Positions 19,801-25,665 of a stretch of 49,222 nucleotides of DNA are shown here, one piece after another. Both the position numbers and the translations under genes were made by a program. Origin of the DNA: an uncultured Acidimicrobiales bacterium (lineage in GTDB: Bacteria > Actinomycetota > Acidimicrobiia > Acidimicrobiales > SZUA-35); contig CALJSB010000001.1 in NCBI GenBank assembly GCA_937976305.1, forward strand, positions 1 to 49,222. The letters run 5' to 3'. Under the pieces are notes generated by a model, which was not told the DNA's origin, searched no databases, and saw only the letters and a list, made by a program, of their open reading frames with translations. Every line of letters begins with the position of its first letter. Position 1 is the first letter of the stretch.

Positions 19801-20427
19801 CAGGCCCCACACCGCTCCCGTATCGTCGGCGACGGCATTTGCCGTCTTGGCACCCGGATCGACCTCGTAGTCGAGGGTGACCACGGTGTCGACGAGATCG
19901 GCAATCGTGTAGCACGTGAGGAAGATGGCGCCGTCGCCGTCTCGGCAGTTCGAAGGCGGTACGACGCCGAAGTCGGCCACCGAGCCGGCACGCACGAACT
20001 GAACCGCGGAGGCGGAGTCTGCACCCACGACAGTCGGAGCGAAACCTGCATCACTCACGCCGAACTCGACTCGGAAGCTGCTGCCGACGAGGCTTGTTAC
20101 GTCGATGGAATACGTCGGCGGGGTTCCCGGAGTCACAACGCCTGCGGCTTCATTGCCGAGCGCGTCGTGGGCGGTGACCGAGATGCCACTTGGAGGGAAC
20201 AGAGAATCTTCACCCGACAGCGACTCGCCGCCGTCACGTTCGCCGTCGCGGTCGAGATCGACGAAAAACGAACCGGTGATCGGTGAGTCGGCAGGGGCCG
20301 CGCTCGCCGGCGCAGCGGTCAGCATGGGGAGGAGCAACAGCAATGCGGCGACGCTGAACTTGAACGAGCGACGTGCTGCGATCCTCGGCCGCCGGGTTGT
20401 CTCGACGGCTTGATGCGACGTAGTCAT
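13897..20427 (-). CDS. Giant secreted SdrD-B/DUF11-repeat surface protein with LAFTG sorting signal
   Basis: 2176 residues from ATG at 20427, with AGGAG about 10 nt upstream. A signal peptide (basic stretch, leucine-rich core 25-37, cleavage near ASA|APADS at 43) leads into an SdrD-B-like module (48-135) and a propeller-like region (about 150-560, e.g. DIDLSPDGRRLFASNLANN). Cna-B/SdrD-B domains start near 596 (GNRVWLDLDGDGIQG), 1479 and 1826 (GNQVWxDANNDG). They alternate with DUF11-like CARDB-type units starting near 724, 919, 1103, 1285, 1639 and 1992 (each xDLAL...). Linkers carry a recurring DEDDHD[IV] motif. The C-terminus is LAFTG (2139-2143), a hydrophobic helix and RRR, a class-E sortase-type signal. 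Probably wall-anchored, Ca2+-stiffened and extended. The role (adhesion or surface layer) is inferred. Confidence 0.85.
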   Translation of the reverse strand: MTTSHQAVETTRRPRIAARRSFKFSVAALLLLLPMLTAAPASAAPADSPITGSFFVDLDRDGERDGGESLSGEDSLFPPSGISVTAHDALGNEAAGVVTPGTPPTYSIDVTSLVGSSFRVEFGVSDAGFAPTVVGADSASAVQFVRAGSVADFGVVPPSNCRDGDGAIFLTCYTIADLVDTVVTLDYEVDPGAKTANAVADDTGAVWGLAYDEWTDTIWTSATLRRTFGMGPAGLGGLYAQTTPGGAWQAFDLGPDFTGGFDVASANEEQIAANVARVGIGDIDLSPDGRRLFASNLANNSVYVYDVSGGTPVLETSVAIPDPGCAAGDSHQIWALTVTSATTALVGAVCTAEGTQDGANLTASVIQIDTAGSVTNVPGLTTFPLDYERGCSTDTPDCSNVSHPWTDSSAYLWDNHSNPVWGGAWNDVRQPVLTDIEVADGGELVLGFLDRTSFQHTAQTTWDDSSTSDVNEAGLGWLFMGSGGELLHVANTGSEAAPVYVLDPAITVGGGAEHFNDQSLFNAHQEIASGSVWNHPAHNDVVATVMDPVELNSLGLRISDVASGETVSNHELGGGNAQFKAGGLGDVEGCFIPIEIGNRVWLDLDGDGIQGPGETPLAGVTVTVEGPGLPEGGVQVVTDENGTWTIDSTDGLTHNESYTVTVDPSTNTTPLPGQFTNDDLTPTVIETPATSSAGSNLNPDGTFAADTGNPGENDHTFDAGYVLPYDLALEKTLTSFDIETQTAVFAIEVFNQGMQVEDFTVADYLNAPTAGVWADFSSAANPNGVTDALDVDSDGTLDPGTELAYTWDASDLQEPVMSFDGVLPSGQSVTVPVTLTWNTPLAVGGDIDNWAEISSFDSDGDPGTPAPADADSTPDSDQANDNQPEAAGDPTDGETGEDALNDDADEDDHDVAGVSWWDLTLINERSSIQPFVVDYTTDPPQIAFDISVGNQGSEPAADIVVTDYLPEGTVYSATGAPEMPTETDSGAPVTVTDNGDGTYVVSELDVNDSVTFGIVVDVVDTSFGEFVNGAEISSFVDLGGNPQPDIDSTPDTTNDDELSEDPTNADDPRNSHNDLGFDPDGDGNVNEATPGDEDDHDVEVVVAPFDLALRNTVDTSATTFPLAPGDTVTFQLEVFNQGRTVAEFDLTDTIDLSVWEPFEVADNPDGVTGGDQEWPFTWAEDPEAPVVTVVGELAPGESVTVPITLTIPVGYSDAAGPLQNIAEISRFDDDNDPSNDDPIDIDSTPDQDPDDPTTDNEITENPSSGDTSGDGIVDEDDHDIALVSVLDVALRETLASSTVTPVQPGQDVTFDLEIINQGSVDASDIEVSDYVDLEMWLAFDPASNPEGSTTGDAAIPYTWTADGTDGLLVLDGTIAPGESVMVPVTLTIAPDADLTTLANLAEISAVTATVDDDADPSTDPVALLNADGSPVTDIDSTPDSDNDEFVPEDPDGDALIDDEVDNANGDEDDHDIAVVPPSTWSLGNQVWFDANNDGMIDDGELPIADVAVVLYLDDDGDGLPDLDETGAPIVAATTVTDDDGLYLFDDLAPGDYLVGLPEANFAEGGPLASMTPSTPVEADANTDVDNDANGLLDGAGGVISGPVTLGDSEPTTEPGLDNDPDTDDGNENLTVDFGFWMPQPDLALRVILDPAANLPVTPGTPVTFFIDVTNQGNVAASDLTVSNYIDPELWGSLDPELNPEGVTSGDTALRFSVDPAGKTDALFTLNGVLEPGETATLPITLVVAEGAPLDELALLAEISSFTPVIDDDGDSLTPPVPVVMPDGTTAIDVDSTPDAINDDPLVDDVVDNAGGDEDDHDIAAVTPPTYNLGNQVWLDANNDGVLEPGEDPIAGVVMHLFEDADGDGQADDRNGDGVIDESDALATTTTGVDGAYLFEGLPAGDYIVGAAPENFAPGGALAGAVSSDPTSSDPDDDIDDNDDGTSCDCPDGYVFSGSVTLRDSEPVAEAGLDNNNPNHPDVLSNLTVDMGFWVPDFDLSLAVERAAGQPSSVAVGDEVTFEITVTNEGEIMASDIELVAYLSSAVSLADAKWVPVADGSATLSMPGTLEPGSSMPVSLTLKVTAGGVVDVEMDVAGAVAVNSAGSPYLMPDGSPLLDVDGAFNARAGDVSDSAQVTAVPSPLAFTGQNAGLYLRTAALLILVGGSMLLGVRRRTTATAS
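14003..14018 (-). other. LAFTG cell-wall sorting motif codons
   Basis: Codes for L-A-F-T-G at residues 2139-2143 of the giant protein, 33 residues from the C-terminus, followed by a hydrophobic segment and three arginines. LAxTG is the form recognised by class E sortases, common in high-GC actinobacteria, in place of LPxTG. No sortase gene is visible in this window. Confidence 0.75.
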
Positions 20428-20456
20428 TATGTTTCCACTCCTGCTCACACCCACAC

Positions 20457-20531
20457 ATCGGATCTTCCGATCTGCTTGTGGAAGCACCTATCGACAGGGG
20501 CTCACTAACTCTTGAGCATCGTGATAGGTGC
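20457..20531 (-). promoter_or_regulatory. Structured 5' leader of the giant surface-protein gene
   Basis: Between the proposed operator and the ATG lie a long-range inverted repeat GCACCTATC / GATAGGTGC (20484-20492 with 20523-20531, 30 bp apart) and a local hairpin ATCGGA-TCT-TCCGAT (20457-20471). Both would be in the 5' UTR of the minus-strand transcript. They could be an RNA regulatory element or protein sites. No known riboswitch class was recognised. Confidence 0.4.
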
Positions 20532-20550
20532 ATGTACACAGAGCAAGGAC

Positions 20551-20568
20551 CATGACACTGTCATGACA
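20551..20568. promoter_or_regulatory. Triple TGTCATG half-site operator upstream of the giant gene
   Basis: CATGACA-C-TGTCATG (20551-20565) is a perfect palindrome, and it overlaps a second perfect palindrome TGTCATGACA (20559-20568), giving three alternating half-sites. It sits about 125 bp upstream of the ATG, in the 307-bp gap after paralogue B. A transcription-factor site is the simplest reading. The regulator is unknown. Confidence 0.45.
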
Positions 20569-20590
20569 AGCGTCCAGCTGGTGCAACCGG

Positions 20591-20616
20591 AAAACCCCCT
20601 GAAACAGGGGGGTTTC
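20591..20616 (-). terminator. Intrinsic terminator after paralogue B
   Basis: Read on the minus strand, AAACCCCC(C)TG - TTT - CAGGGGG-TTTT forms a strong G/C stem with one extra base on one arm and then four T. It lies about 120 bp beyond the paralogue B stop, so paralogue B and the giant gene are probably separate transcripts. The rest of the 20428-20734 gap holds the operator and leader described separately; no additional gene was seen. Confidence 0.7.
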
Positions 20617-20734
20617 GAGCCGGATTGAGCGTCGGAAAAAGGCGCTGTCAGGCCAGTGACATGGCGTCGAATCCGCTCGCGTTCGATCCGAAATGAGCCA
20701 AACGCACTACCGTCGCCATCGGGGCATTCGACAT

Positions 20735-21994
20735 TCAGGGCATCTGAACGAGCAGCGGCCCGTAGTCCCGATTGTCGGTTCCGCCCACGAACGACACCTC
20801 GGTTTCCTCACCGGACTCGAGATCCCTCACATACATCGTCCGCTCCCGAACGTACGCAACGTGACCGTCAGTTCGGTCAGCACTGAGACCATGGCCGTCG
20901 TCAGCGAGCAAGCCCGAAACGATGAGTTCGCTCGTCTCGAGATCAAACAACGATGTGGCCCAACTTGCGTCGCGCCGAAACACCAACACTCGTCCGCCAT
21001 CGAGCACGTGCCCACTGACGATTCCGCTCGGTATCGGGAGGTCGACCTCGTCAAAATTGGCCCCGTCGTGCCACTGGAGTTCGCATTGCAAATCGGCGTC
21101 ACAAGTCTGCACAAGCACGATGCCGCCTCCCTGGGCGACGACTCGACCATCGCTGACCCGAGCGAATTCATCCCCGTCGCTCCGGTACACGCCACCAGCA
21201 CGTGGCGTCGTGAACTCCTCGAGTCCGATCCAATCGTCATGAATGCTGGAACTCACCGAGATGTAGGACTCGTTCAGAATCTCACCGGTGAGAGCGTCGT
21301 AGGTGAATCGGGTCAACGACGGTTCGGCCCTGGGGCTGTCGCCGATGGCCACAATCGTCCCCGGTTCCTCGCCCAATGCGAACGAGAAGAGGTAGCTGAA
21401 CGAGGGTTGGAAATCTTGCGCTGGTGCGTCGAGGTCGTTGATGTCGAGCGATCGAAGACTGCCCGCTCGCTCGGGAGCGATGATCAGCCGATCTCCGATC
21501 AGCGCGATGGGTTGGGTGAATGCTGCGCTCGTGTGCCGCACCTCGCCGGTGTCGAGATCGAGCAGTCGCAGTGGGTTTCCCGCAATCAATGTCAGGCCGG
21601 AGTCGCCGAGCGGCCCATCAGGCAAGAACATCGATGCCTCGGGCCTCGAGCTCGAAACCACTTCCTCGTCTTCGCCGACTTGGTCGGTGGATGACGTCGA
21701 CGAGTCATGCAGGTCGGTCGTCGACGTCAAGGGAATGCTCTCAGAGGCAACAGCCTCATCGGGCGCAGCCTGTTCGGTCTCACCGGTTGAAGCCACCGAC
21801 CACGCCACTACGGCAACGACGACCATGCCCAACAAGCCGAGCCACTTGGTTGAGAGACCCCCACCCCGTACGACCTGCTCCTCGGTCGTGGTCGGGGCGA
21901 ACTCGTCGTCCAGTATCAGCACTCCCCCGTCGCACGACGAACACCGTCCAGAGCGATCGATCACGCCGCCGGTGCAGTTCGAGCAAGCCGCCAC
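20735..21994 (-). CDS. Membrane-anchored protein, paralogue B (intact zinc ribbon, TM, propeller-like ectodomain)
   Basis: 419 residues, GTG start at 21994. The N-terminus has two CxxC knuckles (CSNC at 4-7, CSSC at about 18-21), a plausible small cytoplasmic zinc ribbon. A single TM helix follows (about 49-67, WLGLLGMVVVAVVAWSVAS), then an acidic Ser/Thr linker and an all-beta domain with recurring LDLDTGEV-like strands. It is a clear paralogue of the protein at 12493-13815: identical FTTPRAGGVYRSDGD and parallel GRVVAQG-x-G-x-VLV-xx-CD blocks. The pair brackets the giant LAFTG protein. No enzymatic motif seen. A sensor, scaffold or surface-assembly factor is conceivable but unproven. Confidence 0.65.
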   Translation of the reverse strand: MAACSNCTGGVIDRSGRCSSCDGGVLILDDEFAPTTTEEQVVRGGGLSTKWLGLLGMVVVAVVAWSVASTGETEQAAPDEAVASESIPLTSTTDLHDSSTSSTDQVGEDEEVVSSSRPEASMFLPDGPLGDSGLTLIAGNPLRLLDLDTGEVRHTSAAFTQPIALIGDRLIIAPERAGSLRSLDINDLDAPAQDFQPSFSYLFSFALGEEPGTIVAIGDSPRAEPSLTRFTYDALTGEILNESYISVSSSIHDDWIGLEEFTTPRAGGVYRSDGDEFARVSDGRVVAQGGGIVLVQTCDADLQCELQWHDGANFDEVDLPIPSGIVSGHVLDGGRVLVFRRDASWATSLFDLETSELIVSGLLADDGHGLSADRTDGHVAYVRERTMYVRDLESGEETEVSFVGGTDNRDYGPLLVQMP

Positions 21995-22060
21995 GATTCA
22001 GGATCTTACGGCTGCCCGGCAATCTCGCTGAAGTCGTGGGCGGGAAGTTCAGAACTCAGG

Positions 22061-22879
22061 TCATGCTCGAAGGATCAGCTCACCGTTGACGACGGCGAAC
22101 CAACTGGTGTCGTGGGCAGCCCACTCTCTGAAGCCTTCGGCGACGTGGTGCAGCTCATCCATCGTGGCGATGCCGCGATCAACGGCCTGCTCGGCGAGCG
22201 ACGAGGAAACGACACGATCAGCCCAGAGCCCGCCCCACCACTGGCGATTGGCCGGTGTGGCGAAGACCCAGGTATCGGCTGATGGATCCAGGTCCGTGTA
22301 GCCCGCCTCGGTCGCCCAATCGACGAGGTGCCGGGCCGCGTTGGGTTCAGCATCGTTCCCTTTCGCCACCGCTTGGTAGATCTCCATCCAACGGTCGAGC
22401 CTCGGGTCTGCCGGCCACCAGGCCATGGCGGCATAGTCGGCGTCGCGGACCGCTACCACTCCCCCAGGGCGACACACGCGTCGCATCTCACGCAGCATTC
22501 CGACCGGGTCCGAAACGTGCTGGAGCACCTGGTGGGCGTGCACGACGTCGAAGCTGTCGTCCGCGTACCCGAGGTCGTAGCCGCTCCCGGTTGTGAACGA
22601 CACGTTGGTTTGGCCGTCGTCGGCTTGGTTGGCCCGTGCTTGTTCGATCACATCGGACGAAACGTCGATGCCGATGACCTCGCCCGGTGCGACGTGTTTG
22701 GCGAGATCGATCGTGATCGTTCCCGGTCCGCACCCGATGTCGAGAATCGAAAGCCCAGGTGTGAGGAGTTTGAGCAGGTAGCCGGCGGAGTTCTCGGCAG
22801 TGCGCCACGAGTGGCTGCGCAGCACGCTCTCGTGGTGACCGTGGGTATAGGTGTCAGATGCCGGATCGCTCGAGCTCAT
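22061..22879 (-). CDS. Class I SAM-dependent methyltransferase
   Basis: 272 residues, ATG at 22879. Rossmann-type methyltransferase of the UbiE/Methyltransf_11 type: motif I ILDIGCGPGTITIDLA (about 45-60), the acidic ribose-binding end of strand 2 in VIGIDVS, motif for strand 4 FDVVHAHQVLQHV, and VCRPGGVVAVRDADY. The C-terminal 100 residues carry WWPADPRLDRWMEIYQ, seen in related proteins that methylate small molecules. Substrate not identifiable. It lies 30 bp downstream of miaB on the same strand, so it may be co-transcribed. Confidence 0.88.
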   Translation of the reverse strand: MSSSDPASDTYTHGHHESVLRSHSWRTAENSAGYLLKLLTPGLSILDIGCGPGTITIDLAKHVAPGEVIGIDVSSDVIEQARANQADDGQTNVSFTTGSGYDLGYADDSFDVVHAHQVLQHVSDPVGMLREMRRVCRPGGVVAVRDADYAAMAWWPADPRLDRWMEIYQAVAKGNDAEPNAARHLVDWATEAGYTDLDPSADTWVFATPANRQWWGGLWADRVVSSSLAEQAVDRGIATMDELHHVAEGFREWAAHDTSWFAVVNGELILRA

Positions 22880-22909
22880 CCAGCGATCTTACGAGCGGGG
22901 TGCGAGGCG

Positions 22910-24331
22910 CTAGGAGTTGAGCAGCGGGATCTTGGTCTTGTGGCGAGGCTTCGCCGTCACCTCGACCAGTTCGCCCATGAGGTATTGCATGGCCGAGTCG
23001 GTGACTCGCACCTCGGCAAAGGTGCCGACCCGCAGAGGCTCCGAAGCGAAGTGCACCAGCTTGTTGTGCTGGGTTCGCCCGGTCAGCACGTCGGGGTTCT
23101 TCTTCGACGGCCCCTCGACAACGACCTCTTCGATCTGGCCAACCCGGTTGCGATGCTTGGCAATAGCCGAGCGCTCGATCACCGTCCGCAGGCGGGCGAA
23201 GCGATCCTTCACTTCCTCGGGATCACAGAACTGATCGACCATCTCGGCTGCCTCAGTGCCGCCCCGGGGCGAGAACACAAACGTGTAGGCGTTGTCGAAC
23301 TCGGCCGCGGCGGCCACTTCGAGCGTGCGCGCGAAGTCGTCTTCGGTCTCGCCCGGGAACCCGACGATGATGTCGGTTGTGACGGCCAGGTCAGGGATTG
23401 CCTCGCGGGCTTGGCCCAACTTCTCGAGGTAGCGCTCGCCCGTGTAGCCACGGTGCATCGCCTTGAGCACGCGATCGGACCCTGACTGCAACGGAAAGTG
23501 CAGGTGTGGCACCACCGACGGCGTCTCTGCCATGGCGGCGAACACGTCAGGGGTCATGTCTTTGGGGTGCGGGCTCGTATAACGAACCCGGCGGATGCCA
23601 TCGATCTCACCGACCCGACGCAAGAGCTCGCCGAACATGGGACGCAGCCGAACATCGCTGTCGCCGGCCGCCCGTGCCGCAATCGCAAGATCGCGCCCGT
23701 AGGAGTTGACGTTTTGGCCGAGCAGGGTGATTTCAACGACGCCCTGGTCGACGAGGCCCTGCGCCTCGGCCACGATGTCGTCGATCGGCCGTGAGATTTC
23801 CTTGCCTCTGACCGACGGCACGATGCAGAAGGCACACGAGTTGTCACAACCGATCTGGATCGTGAGCCATGCGCTGTAGTCGGTGTCGCGCTTGACCGGC
23901 AGCGCCGAAGGAAACGCCTCGGCTTCATCAAGCGCCGCTTCCTCCCAGATCTCGGTAACCGGGCCGTCTGTCTTGGCCAGCTTCATCAGCTCAGTGGCCC
24001 GATGCACGTTGTGGGTGCCAAACACAACATCGACGTGGCCGGCCCGCTCTTGGATCATCTCGCGATCCTTCTGGGCCAAGCACCCCCCGACAACGAGTTG
24101 CACGTCGGGGTTCTCGGTCTTTCGGGCCTTCAGATTGCCGAGAGCCCCATAGAGCTTGTTGTCGGCGTTCTCGCGGATGCAGCAGGTGTTGAGCACGATG
24201 ACATCTGCGTCGTCGTCGGAGTCGGTCGGCACGTAGCCATCGGCCTCGAGCAGCCCGGCAATGCGCTCGGAGTCGTGCTCGTTCATCTGGCAACCGTGGG
24301 TTGTGATGCGGTATTTCTTCGGCTCACTCAC
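22910..24331 (-). CDS. miaB: tRNA-2-methylthio-N6-dimethylallyladenosine synthase
   Basis: 473 residues from GTG at 24331 (VSEPKKYRITTHGCQMNEHDS). The longer open frame to 24508 overlaps the divergent gene and has no conserved sequence. A radical-SAM methylthiotransferase that converts i6A37 to ms2i6A37 after MiaA. Order: N-terminal UPF0004 domain with its three Cys (GCQMN, NTCCIREN, GGCLAQ), the radical-SAM cluster CDNSCAFC, GFPGETEDDF, and a C-terminal TRAM domain. Normal length. The gap of 27 bp to the divergent DUF3228 gene holds both promoters. In related genomes miaB follows recA/recX; here about 9 kb of other genes intervene. Confidence 0.95.
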   Translation of the reverse strand: MSEPKKYRITTHGCQMNEHDSERIAGLLEADGYVPTDSDDDADVIVLNTCCIRENADNKLYGALGNLKARKTENPDVQLVVGGCLAQKDREMIQERAGHVDVVFGTHNVHRATELMKLAKTDGPVTEIWEEAALDEAEAFPSALPVKRDTDYSAWLTIQIGCDNSCAFCIVPSVRGKEISRPIDDIVAEAQGLVDQGVVEITLLGQNVNSYGRDLAIAARAAGDSDVRLRPMFGELLRRVGEIDGIRRVRYTSPHPKDMTPDVFAAMAETPSVVPHLHFPLQSGSDRVLKAMHRGYTGERYLEKLGQAREAIPDLAVTTDIIVGFPGETEDDFARTLEVAAAAEFDNAYTFVFSPRGGTEAAEMVDQFCDPEEVKDRFARLRTVIERSAIAKHRNRVGQIEEVVVEGPSKKNPDVLTGRTQHNKLVHFASEPLRVGTFAEVRVTDSAMQYLMGELVEVTAKPRHKTKIPLLNS

Positions 24332-24358
24332 AGGCTGTCGAGTGTACGGTGCGTGGCG

Positions 24359-24946
24359 ATGCAGATCGCGATGACGACCTTCGCCCTCCGCAATTGGGAG
24401 GCAGACGCCAGCACTCGTATCGAGGGTTTGACGCCCGACGAGTTGGTCGCTCGATGCCACGACCTCGACAAGCCCTTGGTCGACGGGTACGCACCCTTCT
24501 GCAAGCACCTCTTTGTCCCCAACGACACGCCGACCCGAGCCGCGTTCGCCCCCATCACCGACGCCAACCGAGCAGAGTTACGCAGCGGTTATGTGGCGCG
24601 GCGTGACGGCGAGCGGGCCGTGCTCGAACGATGGTTTGACAACATCGATGCTCCTCAAGCCAACTGGCTCGATGTCATCCTCTACAGCCACGATCAGCTC
24701 GTTGCTGAAGCGAACGACTTCGACGACCAACGATCAGTGCCCGATTGCGACTGGGGCATCGTTTCGATCATCGGCACACTCACCGAGAGCGAACCACCGA
24801 TGCCGCCGATCACGCAGATGCGGAACGCTCTCGGACGGGCTGAAGGTGGGTCCGGCGTGCCGATCGACATCGTGGCCTATGGCCAGGCCGTCGAGTTCTG
24901 GCAACATCACGCGCCGATTCGGCGCACTTCGACGACCTCGACCTGA
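24359..24946 (+). CDS. DUF3228 family protein
   Basis: 195 residues from ATG at 24359; the open frame continues upstream inside miaB but only this part is conserved-looking. Recognised family features: VDGYAPFCKHLFVPN, ITDANRAELRSGYVAR, WLDVILYS, DCDWGIVSIIGTL, MRNALGRAEGGSGVPID and a terminal EFWQHHA. DUF3228 proteins are small, conserved and uncharacterised. No signal peptide or membrane segment. Divergent from miaB by 27 bp and convergent with pgl (10 bp apart), so it is a single-gene transcript. No function is proposed. Confidence 0.85.
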   Translation: MQIAMTTFALRNWEADASTRIEGLTPDELVARCHDLDKPLVDGYAPFCKHLFVPNDTPTRAAFAPITDANRAELRSGYVARRDGERAVLERWFDNIDAPQANWLDVILYSHDQLVAEANDFDDQRSVPDCDWGIVSIIGTLTESEPPMPPITQMRNALGRAEGGSGVPIDIVAYGQAVEFWQHHAPIRRTSTTST

Positions 24947-24957
24947 GGCCCTCACCG

Positions 24958-25665
24958 TTACGACGCGGTGTTCGGGCGGGCTGTCTCGTCAGCAACGATG
25001 ACCGACTCCCGTGGATGCACCAGGCCAGCCGGAATCGACCGATCACCGGCCAACAGCTGTGAAATCGGGACGGCCTTCGCGGCCCCGGCCACGATCCACA
25101 CCGCCAGGCCCGCTTGATCGATGGCGGGCCGGGTGAGGGTCACCCGTCGACTTCCTCGATAGTCGGCGGTCACGCCGACCAACTCGTCGGTCTCGTCGAC
25201 GATCGCATCGCCGGGCACGAGCGATGCCGTGTGGCCGTCGTCGCCGAGTCCCAAGTGCATCACGTCGATTGCAAGCGGCCGACCGGTGAGCGCCTCGAGT
25301 TCGTCAACAAACGACTCGAGCGCAGCGGCATCGGGAGCGACGGTCGGGTCGTCGATGGGAAGTGGAATCCAGCGGGCCGGTAGATCGCCGAGCGCCTCGA
25401 GCTGGGCGGTGAGGTTGCGTTCGGGCGCGCCGAGTGGAGCCAGCCTCTCGTCGACCTGTGTGAAGATCACCTGCGACCACGGCAGTGCCCGCTGGGCTAG
25501 GGCTTCGAACACCGGACCAGGTGTTGACCCACCGCTCAACGCAACAACGCATTGGCCGCGCTCACGGATCGCTGTTGTGATCCCGCCGGCCAACAGATCA
25601 GCAGCCCGGCCAGCCCACCGGTGCGGCTCAAGGTACTCGGCTCGTATGGAGGGCCTATCAACCAT
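24958..25665 (-). CDS. pgl: 6-phosphogluconolactonase
   Basis: 235 residues from ATG at 25665 (MVDRPSIRAEYLEPHRW). The frame is open to 25722, but that part overlaps glk. Hydrolyses 6-phosphoglucono-1,5-lactone, the product of Zwf, to 6-phosphogluconate. DevB/SOL-type signature: ALSGGSTPGPVFEAL, FTQVDERLAP, ERNLTAQL, and LGLGDDGHTASL with the catalytic His. It overlaps the end of the ROK kinase gene by 8 bp and is the last gene of gnd-zwf-glk-pgl, which supplies all the steps from glucose to ribulose-5-phosphate. Confidence 0.94.
   Translation of the reverse strand: MVDRPSIRAEYLEPHRWAGRAADLLAGGITTAIRERGQCVVALSGGSTPGPVFEALAQRALPWSQVIFTQVDERLAPLGAPERNLTAQLEALGDLPARWIPLPIDDPTVAPDAAALESFVDELEALTGRPLAIDVMHLGLGDDGHTASLVPGDAIVDETDELVGVTADYRGSRRVTLTRPAIDQAGLAVWIVAGAAKAVPISQLLAGDRSIPAGLVHPRESVIVADETARPNTAS

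Noticed and set aside
13897..20427. Possible c-di-GMP or c-di-AMP riboswitch upstream of the giant gene
   Set aside because: The leader has paired segments but none of the conserved core bases of known classes that I could recognise.
20457..20475. Similarity of the leader hairpin (AGATCGGAAGA on the minus strand) to a sequencing adapter
   Set aside because: The match stops after 11-12 bases and the site is a symmetric hairpin in continuous, plausible genomic context.
22046..22056. AGTTCAGAACT palindrome resembling the one at 779-791
   Set aside because: Only 11 bp, located just past the methyltransferase stop, and two such short matches in 49 kb can arise by chance.
22328..23485. 385-residue plus-strand open frame across the methyltransferase and miaB
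   Set aside because: Runs over two conserved minus-strand genes and has no domain.
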